Shown piece by piece: positions 39,490-49,793 of a stretch of DNA of 64,000 bases. Every line of letters starts with the position of its first letter. Position 1 is the first letter of the stretch. The DNA lies in assembly GCF_001698225.1 (NCBI RefSeq), contig NZ_CP016594.1, forward strand, positions 3,720,001-3,784,000. The letters run 5' to 3'. A program made the translations under genes and the position numbers. Under the pieces are notes generated by a model. It worked only from the letters and a program-made list of their open reading frames with translations. It had not been told where the DNA came from and did no database searches. The DNA comes from Gordonia terrae. GTDB lineage: Bacteria; Actinomycetota; Actinomycetes; Mycobacteriales; Mycobacteriaceae.

Positions 39490-39508
39490 GGCGCCGGTGT
39501 CCGGCGCC
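39490..39508. promoter_or_regulatory. Palindrome in the ctaD/fecB divergent region
   Basis: GGCGCCGG (39490-39497) and CCGGCGCC (39501-39508) are perfect 8-bp arms around TGT. It is 47 bp upstream of the FecB-like -10. It may be an operator or simply a stable hairpin; the surrounding 290-bp region shows no gene. Confidence 0.4.
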
Positions 39509-39554
39509 GCGGTGTGCGCTCCCGAGCCTACGCCGGGCACTGTGAGGCCGGTGC

Positions 39555-39560
39555 TAGGTT
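39555..39560 (+). promoter_or_regulatory. -10 hexamer of the FecB-like gene
   Basis: TAGGTT lies 6 nt before GTG 39567 and there is no Shine-Dalgarno. This fits a leaderless transcript and supports the GTG start. Confidence 0.6.
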
Positions 39561-39566
39561 GGGCGG

Positions 39567-40607
39567 GTGCAACGCAGGGTCACGGTCGCGAACGAGGCTG
39601 ACAGAAGTGTCGACGCCGGCACCCGCCTCTCCCTCGTCCGACGCGCGGGCCTGGCGACGACGATCGGGTTGACGATGGTCGCACTGGCCGCCTGTTCGGG
39701 CGAACAGCCGCTGACGACCCCGGACGGCTCCCCCATCTCCACCGTGACCACACGAGTCGCCGAGGTGAACATCGTCTCGGCCGACCGCGACTACGCGACG
39801 ACCTGCCTCGCGCCCACCGCGCCGGATGCCGGTCAGGCCGATGTCGAACGCATCGTCGTCACCGACCCCGCCGTTCTCGACGCACTCTGCGCACTCGGGC
39901 TCGGCCCCGAGGTCGTCGCGGTGGCGGCCGACCCCGGCTCCGTCCCGGCATATCTGGGTCCGCAGCTGACCGCGGTCCCGACCATCGGATCGGCCCCCGA
40001 CGCCGCAGCGGTCGCCGACGCCGACGCCGGCCTCGTGCTCACCACCGCCGACACCGCGGACTCGGCGCGACCGTTCACCGGCGTCCGTTCCGTCACCATC
40101 CCGGCCGGGGGCACCTGGAAAGAGAAGTTCCAGGCGGTCGCCGACGCCGTGAACCGGAGCGAGGCAGGTCGGGCCCGGCTCGCCGAGTACACGACCGAGG
40201 CCACCAAGACCGGCAGACGGATGGATGCCGCCCACACGCAGGTGTCGCTGGTGCGATTCGGGGACGACTCCGAGACGATCGCCGGGATGGGCACCTTCGC
40301 CGGGCAGGTCCTCGGCGACATCGGCGTCCAGCGCCCCGCCCCGCAGCGCGTGCCGGACTCGTTCCCCGTCACCGACGAGAACTTCCGCGACGCCGACGCC
40401 GACCTCATCTATGTCAGCTTCGAGGGCGAGAAGGGTCTCGCCCACGGCGAGGACGTCCTGTTGAGCGACGAATGGCTCAGTCTCGGGGCACCCGTGTGGA
40501 AGCGCGTGCTCGCGGTCGACGACGCGCTCTGGTACGAGTCCTCGGGGCTCGCCGCCGCCTGGCTGGTCCTCAACGACGTCAAGGGATCACTCGACGGGAA
40601 CTCCTGA
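39567..40607 (+). CDS. FecB-like periplasmic-binding lipoprotein (Rv3044-like)
   Basis: The 346-residue protein has a twin-basic N-region, hydrophobic signal and lipobox (MVALAAC, Cys about 43), followed by a class III binding-protein fold: RIVVTDPAVLDALCALGLG, VPTIGSAPDAAAVADADAGLVL, and DADLIYVSFEGEKGLAHG. Such proteins bind iron-siderophores or heme for ABC import. No permease genes are adjacent. Orthologous position next to ctaD matches Rv3044 (FecB). Confidence 0.87.
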   Translation: MQRRVTVANEADRSVDAGTRLSLVRRAGLATTIGLTMVALAACSGEQPLTTPDGSPISTVTTRVAEVNIVSADRDYATTCLAPTAPDAGQADVERIVVTDPAVLDALCALGLGPEVVAVAADPGSVPAYLGPQLTAVPTIGSAPDAAAVADADAGLVLTTADTADSARPFTGVRSVTIPAGGTWKEKFQAVADAVNRSEAGRARLAEYTTEATKTGRRMDAAHTQVSLVRFGDDSETIAGMGTFAGQVLGDIGVQRPAPQRVPDSFPVTDENFRDADADLIYVSFEGEKGLAHGEDVLLSDEWLSLGAPVWKRVLAVDDALWYESSGLAAAWLVLNDVKGSLDGNS

Positions 40608-40637
40608 CCGGGTCGCCCTCGCGCAGGTGTCGCGGTT

Positions 40638-40656
40638 CGTTGCGGCAGGCGCAACG
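40638..40656 (+). terminator. Hairpin downstream of the FecB-like gene
   Basis: CGTTGCG (40638-40644) and CGCAACG (40650-40656) pair around a 5-nt loop, 30 nt after the stop codon. No T-run follows. Confidence 0.45.
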
Positions 40657-40748
40657 GCTCACTACATCTGCACGGGTCGTCGCGGTCACTTCGGATCACC
40701 GGCGTCCTAACCCTCGCCGGAGCGGCGTCGACACATCAGGATCGGCGC

Positions 40749-41237
40749 ATGAGTGTCACCGACGAATACCTCGCGAACAACGCCGAATACGCCAAGACCT
40801 TCGACGGCCCGCTGCCGCTACCGCCCGCCAAGCACGTGGCGGTGGTGGCCTGTATGGACGCCCGACTCGATGTGTACCGCATCCTGGGACTGAACGACGG
40901 GGAAGCCCACGTCATCCGGAACGCCGGCGGCGTGGTGACCGACGACGAGATCCGCTCGCTGGCCATCAGTCAGCGACTGCTCGGCACCACCGAGATCATC
41001 CTCATCCACCACACCGACTGCGGCATGCTGACCTTCACCGACGACGACTTCAAACGGCAGATCCAGGATGAGATCGGACAGAAGCCGGCCTGGTCGGCCG
41101 AGGCGTTCGGTGACCTCGACGACGACGTCCGCCAGTCGCTGACCCGCATCCGGAACAGCCCGTTCGTCACCAAGACCACGTCGCTGCGCGGCTTCGTCTT
41201 CGACGTCGCGACCGGACTCCTGCGCGAGGTGTCCTGA
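40749..41237 (+). CDS. Beta-carbonic anhydrase
   Basis: The 162-residue enzyme interconverts CO2 and bicarbonate. Zinc ligands are visible: Cys35 and Asp37 in VACMDARLD, His88 and Cys91 in IHHTDCGM; RNAGGVVTDDEIRS completes the fold. It is most like the small mycobacterial Rv1284 type. It is convergent with a 56-residue gene, 9 bp away, and lies in an accessory stretch between fecB and nrdF. Confidence 0.93.
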   Translation: MSVTDEYLANNAEYAKTFDGPLPLPPAKHVAVVACMDARLDVYRILGLNDGEAHVIRNAGGVVTDDEIRSLAISQRLLGTTEIILIHHTDCGMLTFTDDDFKRQIQDEIGQKPAWSAEAFGDLDDDVRQSLTRIRNSPFVTKTTSLRGFVFDVATGLLREVS

Positions 41238-41246
41238 CCTGAGTAC

Positions 41247-41417
41247 CTAGTCGTCCGTCGAGCCGCCGCCCTCGGAGCGCTGAACCGCTTCGGGGGCGTT
41301 CTCACGCGTGGCCATCCCGCCCTCGCGCCCGTGGTCCTGCGGGCCGGGCGGGTCCTTTTCCACTTCCTTCTCGGGAGCGTCTGTCCCGGACGCCTTGTGG
41401 TTGTCGGACTGTCCCAT
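41247..41417 (-). CDS. 56-residue hydrophilic protein of unknown function
   Basis: This small gene starts with ATG 41417 after a good GGAGGT (5 nt spacing) and encodes a very polar, Gly/Glu/Asp-rich peptide: MGQSDNHKASGTD at the start, PEKEVEKDPPGPQDHGREGG in the middle, and GGGSTDD at the end. It contains no cysteine, tryptophan or hydrophobic stretch and is probably disordered. I do not recognise a family. It is convergent with the carbonic anhydrase gene and divergent from the helicase gene. Confidence 0.6.
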   Translation of the reverse strand: MGQSDNHKASGTDAPEKEVEKDPPGPQDHGREGGMATRENAPEAVQRSEGGGSTDD

Positions 41418-41556
41418 CGATACCTCCGTGCTCGTGCCGGCTGCGACGATCGTCGATACCCGGGGAGTCGGGCGGACAAACCACCTCGCTGCCCGGCCGG
41501 CCGCGCGACGCCCGGGCGGTGTCGGAGGCCACGGCTAAACTGGCCGACGATCCTCG

Positions 41557-44500
41557 ATGCCACATGATTCGCCGTCCAGCGGTCAGACTCCCCCGGACTC
41601 TGCCCCGAAGCCTCATCTCGCCGAGCCCCTGCACGCCCTCTGGCGGCCGGGCGTCGGCATGGCGGTGTGGATCGACGGCGATGTGTCCGATCTTTCGCCG
41701 CCCCTACGCGACCTCCTCGACGGCCGACGTTTTCGCAGCGAGATCCCCGTCGTCGACGCCGACGATCGACGGCAGTTCGTGCGCGCCGCGACGCTCGGTC
41801 TGACGTCGGCGGTCACATTGCTCGACGCATCGCGGTCGGTCCCGGTGGCGGGTGACGTCCGGTGGTACCGGTACCTGCTCGACGGCGCGCGGTCGTTCGT
41901 GCGGTCCGGCACGGTGGTGCCGTCGGTGCAGCAGGTGGCCGGCGAGTGGATGGTTCGCTGGGTCGCCGTCGCGACACCGACGTGGCGCAGCTGGCACGCC
42001 GTCGTGGTGGGAAGCGCGCCGGACGCGCTGCTGCACAACGGTTCCGCGGCAGCCCTCGACGACTTCCTCACCGAGCTCGTCGACCACGAATGCCGTTCTG
42101 CCATTGCGCGTTCCACGGTCCGTCTCGGCGAACCGCGACCCGCGTCACCGATCGTGCGGGCACTGCTCCCCGACGCCGATCCCCGTCCACCCAGCTCGCC
42201 CGAACGCCTCGCGGCCGCCGCGGGCGGCTGGTCGAGATGGAATTCCGGCGCGCCACGCGACGATCGTTCGCTGATCTTCCGCCTGCACGAGCCGGAGTAC
42301 GACGATCTCGCCGAGGGCCAGTGGGACGACGCCTGGGCTGACGACACCTTCGAGGTGCCGAGCCGCACCGAGGTCGCCGAGTCCGCTCGATGGCGACTAC
42401 AGGTCTGCCGGCGGAGCATCGACGGGCAGGTCGAACCCGTCGCACCGCACCGGCTCGACGCCCACGAGCTCGACGAGCTGACGACCGAACTGGCAACGGC
42501 CGTGCGCGAGTTCCCGGATCTCGGCCGGGCCGATCCCGACCGCGGCTCCCTCGACTTCCTGCTGCCGACCGAGGTCGCCGAAGAACTCTTCGCCACCGGC
42601 GCGGCGGCGCTCGGAGCAGCCGGCATCCCGGTACTGCTCCCCCGGACGATCGCCGAGGTCCGCCCGAGCCTGACGCTGCGCGCACTCGCCCCGCCCGGTG
42701 GCGGTGCGCCGGCGGCGATGGTCGGCCTGCGGGAGATCCGCGAGTTCGAGTGGCGGCTGGCGCTCGGCGACACACCCGACGCCATCACGCTCACCGACGC
42801 CGACCTCGACGAGTTGTCCGGGCAGAAGGGCGACCTGGTCCGGGTGCGCGGGGTGTGGATGCGCGCCGAGGGTTCCGCGTTGACCCGGGCCGCCGCGTTC
42901 GTCGCCACCCAGCGCGCACTGGCTGCGACCGAACCGCCGAGCGACTTCGGCGAGCTGTTCAACCTCGTCACCGGCGAGTCGGATCGGTTACCCGTTCCGG
43001 TCTCGCGCGTCGAGGGCCTGTCGTGGCTCGACGACGTCGCCGACGGCGGCACCCTCCGACCCGAATCCATCACGCCACCAGCGGACCTGGCCGCCACCCT
43101 GCGCCCCTACCAGCAGCGGGGGCTGGACTGGCTCGCCCACCTGTCGACGCTCGGGGTCGGAGGTGTGCTGGCCGACGACATGGGCCTGGGCAAGACGCTG
43201 CAGGTCATCGCGCTGGAGTGTCATGAGAGGAGCCGTTGGCCCGGTTCGCCCGAGGCCGAGCCCCCGAAGCCGACACTCGTCGTCTGCCCGATGTCACTGG
43301 TCGGCAACTGGGCGCGCGAGTTCGCCCGCTTCGCGCCGACACTGCGGGTGGCGATCCACCACGGGCCGTCCCGCGAGTCCGGCGCCGCCTTCGCCGGGAT
43401 TCGGGACTCCGTCGACGTCGTGGTCACGACCTTCGCGATCGCGGCGCGCGACCACGAGCTGCTGGCGTCCCGGCCCTGGCACCGGATCGTCGTCGACGAG
43501 GCGCAACACCTCAAGAATGTGAACACCATTGCGGCCAAAGCGGTTCGGACGGTCCCCGCCGATCACCGTGTCGCCCTCACCGGCACCCCGGTCGAGAACC
43601 GACTGGAAGACCTCCGCGCCGTCATCGACCTGGTCAACCCCGGTCTGCTCGGGTCGGCCTCGGTCTTCCGGGCGCGCTACGCCGAACCGATCGAACGAGA
43701 CCGCGATCCGGCCGCGCTCCGACGACTCTCGGCGATCACCCGCCCCTTCATCCTGCGACGTGAGAAGAGCGACCCGGCGATCGCCGCCGACCTCCCGGAG
43801 AAGGCCGACTTCGCCGTTCGGGCCAACCTCACGGTCGAGCAGGCGGCGTTGTACCGCGCGGTGATCGACGAACTGATGGCAGCACTACGGGACAAACAGC
43901 AACGGACGCTACGACGCCGCAACGTGCTCGCGGCGCTGACCCGGCTCAAACAGGTGTGCAACCACCCGGCGCACTACCTCGCCGACGGCACCGACCTCGT
44001 CCGCGACGGCGAACACCGTTCGGGCAAGGTCGAACTGCTCGCCGACATCGTGTCCACGGTCGCCGACGAGGGCGACCGCGCACTGGTCTTCACCCAGTTC
44101 GCCGCCTTCGGCGACATGCTCTCGTCGTGGCTGAGTGCGGAGTTCGGCACCGAGATCCCGCTGCTCCACGGCGGTCTGGGCCGCACCGAACGCGACCGGA
44201 TGGTCGCCGACTTCCAAGCCGACGACGGGCCACCGGTCCTGCTGGCGACGTTGAAGGCCGGGGGCACCGGCCTCAACCTGACCGCCGCCAACAACGTCAT
44301 CCACGTCGACCGGTGGTGGAATCCGGCCGTCGAGGACCAGGCCACCGACCGCGCCTACCGGATCGGCCAGGACCAGAAGGTGTCGGTGCATCGGTTCGTC
44401 TGTGTCGGCACCATCGAGGAGCGTATCGACGACATGATCGCCAAGAAACGCGAGTTGTCCCGACTGACGGTCGCCGCCGGTGAGAACTGGGTGTCCGACC

Positions 44501-44559
44501 TCGCCGACGACGAACTCTTCGAGCTGTTCCGGCTGCGCGACGAGGCGGTCAGCGAATGA
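41557..44559 (+). CDS. SNF2/HelZ-like DNA-dependent ATPase
   Basis: The 1000-residue protein has a long N-terminal domain (LAEPLHALWRPGVGMAVWID) and an SNF2 helicase core: LRPYQQRGLDWLAHLSTLGV, Walker A DDMGLGKTLQ, Walker B VVDEAQHLKN, TGTPVENRLEDL, then the C-terminal lobe with VFTQFAAFGDML, LKAGGTGLNLTAANNVIHVD and DRAYRIGQDQKV. It is related to Rv2101 (HelZ). SNF2 ATPases move along DNA or remodel nucleoproteins. A TAAACT -10 lies 15 nt upstream. Its stop overlaps the SWIM gene (ATGA). Confidence 0.93.
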   Translation: MPHDSPSSGQTPPDSAPKPHLAEPLHALWRPGVGMAVWIDGDVSDLSPPLRDLLDGRRFRSEIPVVDADDRRQFVRAATLGLTSAVTLLDASRSVPVAGDVRWYRYLLDGARSFVRSGTVVPSVQQVAGEWMVRWVAVATPTWRSWHAVVVGSAPDALLHNGSAAALDDFLTELVDHECRSAIARSTVRLGEPRPASPIVRALLPDADPRPPSSPERLAAAAGGWSRWNSGAPRDDRSLIFRLHEPEYDDLAEGQWDDAWADDTFEVPSRTEVAESARWRLQVCRRSIDGQVEPVAPHRLDAHELDELTTELATAVREFPDLGRADPDRGSLDFLLPTEVAEELFATGAAALGAAGIPVLLPRTIAEVRPSLTLRALAPPGGGAPAAMVGLREIREFEWRLALGDTPDAITLTDADLDELSGQKGDLVRVRGVWMRAEGSALTRAAAFVATQRALAATEPPSDFGELFNLVTGESDRLPVPVSRVEGLSWLDDVADGGTLRPESITPPADLAATLRPYQQRGLDWLAHLSTLGVGGVLADDMGLGKTLQVIALECHERSRWPGSPEAEPPKPTLVVCPMSLVGNWAREFARFAPTLRVAIHHGPSRESGAAFAGIRDSVDVVVTTFAIAARDHELLASRPWHRIVVDEAQHLKNVNTIAAKAVRTVPADHRVALTGTPVENRLEDLRAVIDLVNPGLLGSASVFRARYAEPIERDRDPAALRRLSAITRPFILRREKSDPAIAADLPEKADFAVRANLTVEQAALYRAVIDELMAALRDKQQRTLRRRNVLAALTRLKQVCNHPAHYLADGTDLVRDGEHRSGKVELLADIVSTVADEGDRALVFTQFAAFGDMLSSWLSAEFGTEIPLLHGGLGRTERDRMVADFQADDGPPVLLATLKAGGTGLNLTAANNVIHVDRWWNPAVEDQATDRAYRIGQDQKVSVHRFVCVGTIEERIDDMIAKKRELSRLTVAAGENWVSDLADDELFELFRLRDEAVSE

Positions 44560-45365
44560 CGGTGCGCAAGAAGGGCACGCAACGCCGAGGCGAGCGCGGC
44601 ACGATCGCCGTCCGCGGTTACGGCCTCACCTCATGGTCGCGCGGTTTCGTCGACGTCGTCGAGGGCCGCGGCGCCGACGGCGAGTCGGTTGCCGACAGTC
44701 GCCGCATCACGAAGGCGCGCAGGTACTTCCGTGATCGCCATGTGCGCGGCCTGCGGATCGGCGCCGGCCAGGTGACCGCTTCGGTCGAAGGCACCCAGCT
44801 CGAACCGTTCGACGTCATCCTGAGCACTCGCACCGTCGACACCGCGACGCTCGCGACCCTTCTCCGGGAACGGGGCGCCGTCGACGAACTCATGCTGCTG
44901 ACACGCGGTGAGCAACCACCGACGCTGGGTGAACTGCTGGTGCCCACCGAGTCCGCCGACGTCGAGACCGACTGCACCTGCCCCGACGAGGCGCCGCGGT
45001 GCATCCACGCGCTCGTCACCTGTTACGAGGTGGCCGCCGAGATCGACCGCACCCCGCTGACCCTGCTCACGGTGATGGGTACCGATCTTCGGGCCCTGCT
45101 GGCCGAGATCGATTCGCGCCCCGCGGACACGCGGACATCGGACGAGGCCGGGGCACCGGACTCGTTGCGGCCCGACGACTTCTACGGCACCACCTCGACA
45201 CTGCCACCGCTACCGTCGCCGTCGCGGATGAACCCGCTGACCGCACTCGACGGCGCGGAGCTACGCGCCGCATTGCGCGCGACCGGTGTGGCGCCCGCCG
45301 ACATCGCCGAGACGATCGACGAACTCGGCGACCTCTACGACCGCCTCACCGCCGGCGATTCGTAG
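44556..45365 (+). CDS. SWIM zinc-finger protein
   Basis: The 269-residue protein has a SWIM motif CTCPDEAPRCIH (CxC...CxH) near residue 148, after an N-terminal domain starting KGTQRRGERGTIAVRGYG. The C-terminal ~60 residues form a separate helical segment (GAELRAALRATGVAPADIAE). SWIM domains bind DNA or proteins and commonly accompany SNF2 helicases. The 4-nt overlap with the helicase gene indicates a shared complex or pathway, likely DNA repair or remodelling. Confidence 0.9.
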   Translation: MTVRKKGTQRRGERGTIAVRGYGLTSWSRGFVDVVEGRGADGESVADSRRITKARRYFRDRHVRGLRIGAGQVTASVEGTQLEPFDVILSTRTVDTATLATLLRERGAVDELMLLTRGEQPPTLGELLVPTESADVETDCTCPDEAPRCIHALVTCYEVAAEIDRTPLTLLTVMGTDLRALLAEIDSRPADTRTSDEAGAPDSLRPDDFYGTTSTLPPLPSPSRMNPLTALDGAELRAALRATGVAPADIAETIDELGDLYDRLTAGDS

Positions 45366-45384
45366 CATCCCGAGGGACTCGAGA

Positions 45385-46464
<1,080 letters not shown>

Positions 46465-48657
46465 TCACAACATGCAGCTGACGCAGCCCTCCACCTCGGT
46501 CCCCTCCAGCGCGATCTGGCGCAGGCGGATGTAGTAGAGCGTCTTGATCCCCTTGCGCCATGCGTAGATCTGCGCCTTGTTGACGTCGCGCGTGGTGGCG
46601 GTGTCCTTGAAGAAGAGCGTCAGGCTCAGACCCTGATCGACGTGCTGCGTGGCCGCGGCATAGGTGTCGATGATCTTCTCGTACCCGATCTCGTACGCAT
46701 CCTGGTAGTACTCCAGGTTGTCGTTGGTCATGTAGGGCGCCGGGTAGTAGACGCGGCCGATCTTGCCTTCTTTGCGGATCTCGATCTTGGCGGCGACCGG
46801 GTGGATCGAGCTCGTCGAGTGGTTGATGTAGCTGATCGAGCCGGTCGGCGGGACGGCCTGCAGGTTCTGGTTGTAGATGCCGTCGCGCTGGACGGCCTCC
46901 TTCAGTTCGCGCCAGTCGTCCTGGGTCGGGATGGCGATCCCGGCCTGGCCGAACAGATCCCGCACCTTCTGGGTTTCCGGCTCCCACACCTTGTTCAAGT
47001 ACTTGTCGAAGAACTCGCCGCTCGCGTACTTCGACTTCTCGAAGCCGGTGAACGCCCGGCCGCGCTCCTTGGCGATCCGGTTCGACGCGCGCAGGGCGTG
47101 GAACAGCACCGTGTAGAAGTAGATGTTCGTGAAGTCGATGCCCTCATCGCTGCCGTAGAAGACCCGTTCACGCGCCAGGTATCCGTGCAGGTTCATCTGC
47201 CCCAGGCCGATGGCGTGAGAGTTGTTGTTGCCGAACTCGATCGAGGGCACGGAGGTGATCGAGGTCTGGTCGCTCACCGCGGTGAGACCCCGGATCGCGG
47301 TCTCGATGGTCTGGCCGATGTCGGGCGAGTCCATCGTCTTGGCGATGTTCAGCGAGCCGAGGTTGCACGAGATGTCCTTGCCCACTTCGGCATACGACAG
47401 GTCGTCGTTGAAGGTCGACGGCGTCGACACCTGCAGGATCTCCGAGCACAGGTTGGAGTGGGTGATCTTGCCGTCGATCGGGTTCGCCCGGTTCACCGTG
47501 TCCTCGAACATGATGTACGGGTACCCGGACTCGAACTGCAGCTCCGCGAGGGTCTGGAAGAACTCGCGGGCCTTGATCTTGGTCTTGCGGATCCGTCGGT
47601 CCTCGACCATCTCGTGGTACTTGTCCGTCACGTTGATGTCGGCGAACGGGACGCCGTAGACGCGTTCGACGTCGTACGGGCTGAACAGGTACATGTCGTC
47701 GTTGGCCTTGGCCAGCTCGAACGTGATGTCCGGGATGACCACCCCGAGCGACAGGGTCTTGATGCGGATCTTCTCGTCCGCGTTCTCGCGCTTGGTGTCG
47801 AGGAAGCGGTAGATGTCGGGGTGGTGTGCGTGCAGGTACACCGCGCCCGCACCCTGCCGGGCACCGAGCTGGTTGGCGTAGGAGAACGAGTCCTCGAGCA
47901 GCTTCATGATCGGGATGACACCCGAACTCTGGTTCTCGATCTTCTTGATCGGCGCGCCGTGCTCACGGATGTTGCTGAGCAGCAACGCAACTCCGCCGCC
48001 TCGCTTGGACAGCTGCAACGCCGAGTTGATCGACCGGCCGATCGACTCCATGTTGTCCTCGATGCGCAGCAGGAAGCACGAGACCGGCTCGCCACGCTGC
48101 TTCTTGCCGGAGTTGAGGAAGGTGGGCGTCGCCGGCTGGAACCGGCCCGAGATGATCTCGTCGACGAGGTTGCGGGCGAGCGTGGTGTCACCGTCGGCCA
48201 GGGTCAGCGCCACCATGCAGACGCGGTCCTCGAAACGCTCGAGGTACCGCTTGCCGTCGAAGGTCTTCAGTGTGTAGCTCGTGTAGTACTTGAACGCCCC
48301 GAGGAAGGTCGGGAACCGGAACTTCTTGCCGTAGGCGTGATCGAACAGTTCGTTCACGAACGCCCGGTCGTACTTCGCGAGGACCTCGGGCTCGTAGTAG
48401 TTCTCCTCGATGAGGTAGTCGAGCTTCTCGTCGCGATCGTGGAAGAAGACGGTGTTCTGGTTGACGTGCTGCAGGAAGTACTGGTTCGCCGCCTCGCGAT
48501 CCTTGTCGAACTGGATCTTGCCGTCGGCGTCGTACAGGTTGAGCATCGCGTTGAGCGCGTGGAAGTCGAGCTCTCCGGGATCATGCCCCGCAGGCCCGGG
48601 GTGCACGCCCGACTTGCTGGCTGAAGTGGTGTCCGAGACGGCGGCGGTGGGCGACAC
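46465..48657 (-). CDS. nrdE: Class Ib ribonucleotide reductase alpha subunit
   Basis: NrdE is the catalytic subunit that reduces NDPs to dNDPs. The 730-residue protein shows [20 protein letters not shown], active-site cysteines in [10 protein letters not shown] and [25 protein letters not shown], and the C-terminal redox pair EGCVSCML reduced by NrdH. The N-terminal overactivity-cone (ATP-cone) domain is lacking, as in all class Ib enzymes. GTG 48657, with AGGAG nine nt upstream, gives a normal N-terminus inside a longer open frame. Confidence 0.96.
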   Translation of the reverse strand: MSPTAAVSDTTSASKSGVHPGPAGHDPGELDFHALNAMLNLYDADGKIQFDKDREAANQYFLQHVNQNTVFFHDRDEKLDYLIEENYYEPEVLAKYDRAFVNELFDHAYGKKFRFPTFLGAFKYYTSYTLKTFDGKRYLERFEDRVCMVALTLADGDTTLARNLVDEIISGRFQPATPTFLNSGKKQRGEPVSCFLLRIEDNMESIGRSINSALQLSKRGGGVALLLSNIREHGAPIKKIENQSSGVIPIMKLLEDSFSYANQLGARQGAGAVYLHAHHPDIYRFLDTKRENADEKIRIKTLSLGVVIPDITFELAKANDDMYLFSPYDVERVYGVPFADINVTDKYHEMVEDRRIRKTKIKAREFFQTLAELQFESGYPYIMFEDTVNRANPIDGKITHSNLCSEILQVSTPSTFNDDLSYAEVGKDISCNLGSLNIAKTMDSPDIGQTIETAIRGLTAVSDQTSITSVPSIEFGNNNSHAIGLGQMNLHGYLARERVFYGSDEGIDFTNIYFYTVLFHALRASNRIAKERGRAFTGFEKSKYASGEFFDKYLNKVWEPETQKVRDLFGQAGIAIPTQDDWRELKEAVQRDGIYNQNLQAVPPTGSISYINHSTSSIHPVAAKIEIRKEGKIGRVYYPAPYMTNDNLEYYQDAYEIGYEKIIDTYAAATQHVDQGLSLTLFFKDTATTRDVNKAQIYAWRKGIKTLYYIRLRQIALEGTEVEGCVSCML

Positions 48658-48751
48658 GACAGATGACTCCTGCGGATAGTGGTGGCTGAGGCCGATGATG
48701 GGCACGGTATCGACGGGGTACGACAAAGCCTGGTGACGCGCGAACGTCGGG

Positions 48752-49219
48752 TCAGGCGGGCGAGGCGCTGAGCGACACACCTGCCGCGAACGCCGGACTC
48801 TGGGCGAACTCCGCGAGCCCCGCGCGCACGCGGTCGACGTCGTCGGTGGTGCCCATCAGTTCGAATCGGTACAGGTAGGGCACCCGACACTTTCGTGCGA
48901 TGACGTCGCCGGCGTAGCAGAACTCCTCACCGAAATTGGTGTTGCCCGCCGCGATCACCCCCCTGATCGACGATCGGTTGTGCTCGTCGTTGAGGAAGCG
49001 GATGACCTGCTTGGGGACGTAGCCGCCGGGTTGCCCCGTCGCCTTGCCCCCGCCGTAGGTCGGACAGACCAGGACGTACGGCTCGTCGACACGGAAAACA
49101 CCGGTCCGATCGAGGAGCGGGATGCGCTCGGCGCGCATGTCCAGCTTCTGGACGAACCGGTGGGTGTTCTCCGATACGGAGGAGAAGTACACGATCAACG
49201 GCGATGCGGCTGCCGCCAT
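48752..49219 (-). CDS. nrdI: NrdI flavodoxin-like activator
   Basis: NrdI is a flavodoxin-like protein that provides oxidant for assembling the Mn tyrosyl cofactor in NrdF. The 155-residue product has the FMN-phosphate loop [36 protein letters not shown] and the [14 protein letters not shown] flavin loop. It lies between nrdH (200-nt gap) and nrdE (94-nt gap) in the nrdHIEF order. Confidence 0.96.
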   Translation of the reverse strand: MAAAASPLIVYFSSVSENTHRFVQKLDMRAERIPLLDRTGVFRVDEPYVLVCPTYGGGKATGQPGGYVPKQVIRFLNDEHNRSSIRGVIAAGNTNFGEEFCYAGDVIARKCRVPYLYRFELMGTTDDVDRVRAGLAEFAQSPAFAAGVSLSASPA

Positions 49220-49339
49220 GTCTCCTCCAAACTGGTCGTTCTCGTGGATCTCGCCCGCGGGGTCATGTCCTGGCGGGCGCTGTCGGTATCAACGCCGTGA
49301 CCGGCGTGACCATTTCCTCGATGACTGCGGAGATGCGAT

Positions 49340-49365
49340 GCGATCCGGCTTCCCCGTCGGATCGC
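49340..49365 (-). repeat. Intercistronic inverted repeat between nrdH and nrdI
   Basis: GCGATCCG (49340-49347) and CGGATCGC (49358-49365) form 8-bp arms around 10 nt within the 200-nt gap between nrdH and nrdI. The hairpin may stabilise nrdH mRNA or reduce read-through to nrdIEF. No gene is visible in the gap. Confidence 0.5.
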
Positions 49366-49419
49366 TGTTCACATCGCCGGTCGGCGGACGTCGCCACCGT
49401 CATGGTGACGACCGTCGGA

Positions 49420-49653
49420 TCAGGCAGCGGCAGTGGCGAGCGCCTTGATGCGGTCGGGACGGAAGCCCGACCAGTGCGCGTCGCCGGCGACCACGACGGG
49501 CGCCTGCAGGTAGCCGAGCGCCATCACGTAGTCACGCGCCTCGGCATCTTCGCTGATGTCGACGATCTCGTAGGACAGACCCTGCTTGTCGAGGGCCTTG
49601 TAGGTGGCATTGCACTGGACGCAGGCCGGCTTCGTGTAGACGGTGATTGACAT
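49420..49653 (-). CDS. nrdH: NrdH glutaredoxin-like redoxin
   Basis: NrdH delivers electrons to NrdE. The 77-residue protein has the redox motif CVQC (TVYTKPACVQCNATYKAL) and the NrdH-specific LQAPVVVAGDAHWSGFRPD segment. It is the first gene of nrdHIEF; AGGAG precedes the ATG. Its ~140-nt leader contains a 9-bp inverted repeat and, upstream, two NrdR boxes. Confidence 0.96.
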   Translation of the reverse strand: MSITVYTKPACVQCNATYKALDKQGLSYEIVDISEDAEARDYVMALGYLQAPVVVAGDAHWSGFRPDRIKALATAAA

Positions 49654-49710
49654 TCGGAGGTACTCCTCGGGTCGTAGGAATCGCCAGTGACGTGCGGTTT
49701 TCCAGCGTGA

Positions 49711-49734
49711 AGATGGTGACCTGGATCACCATCT
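49711..49734 (-). promoter_or_regulatory. 9-bp inverted repeat in the nrdH leader
   Basis: AGATGGTGA (49711-49719) and TCACCATCT (49726-49734) are perfect inverted arms around CCTGGA, 58 nt before nrdH. If transcription starts near the NrdR boxes this lies in the 5' leader and would form an RNA hairpin; otherwise it may be a protein site. Confidence 0.6.
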
Positions 49735-49793
49735 CGGCGGCTTTGTCGAGGAGTCGAACTGCTTCTCGTCTTGTGCCTGACTGGTAACGCAAA

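Noticed and set aside
37521..39545. Long open frame opposite ctaD (674 codons) and a similar one at 35064-37202
   Set aside because: They lie antisense to clear genes, and their translations are biased Arg/Asp/Glu/His strings without domains. High GC makes such frames common.
39436..39672. Small open frame in the ctaD/fecB intergenic region
   Set aside because: No ribosome site, Arg-rich translation, and it overlaps the start of the FecB-like gene in another frame.
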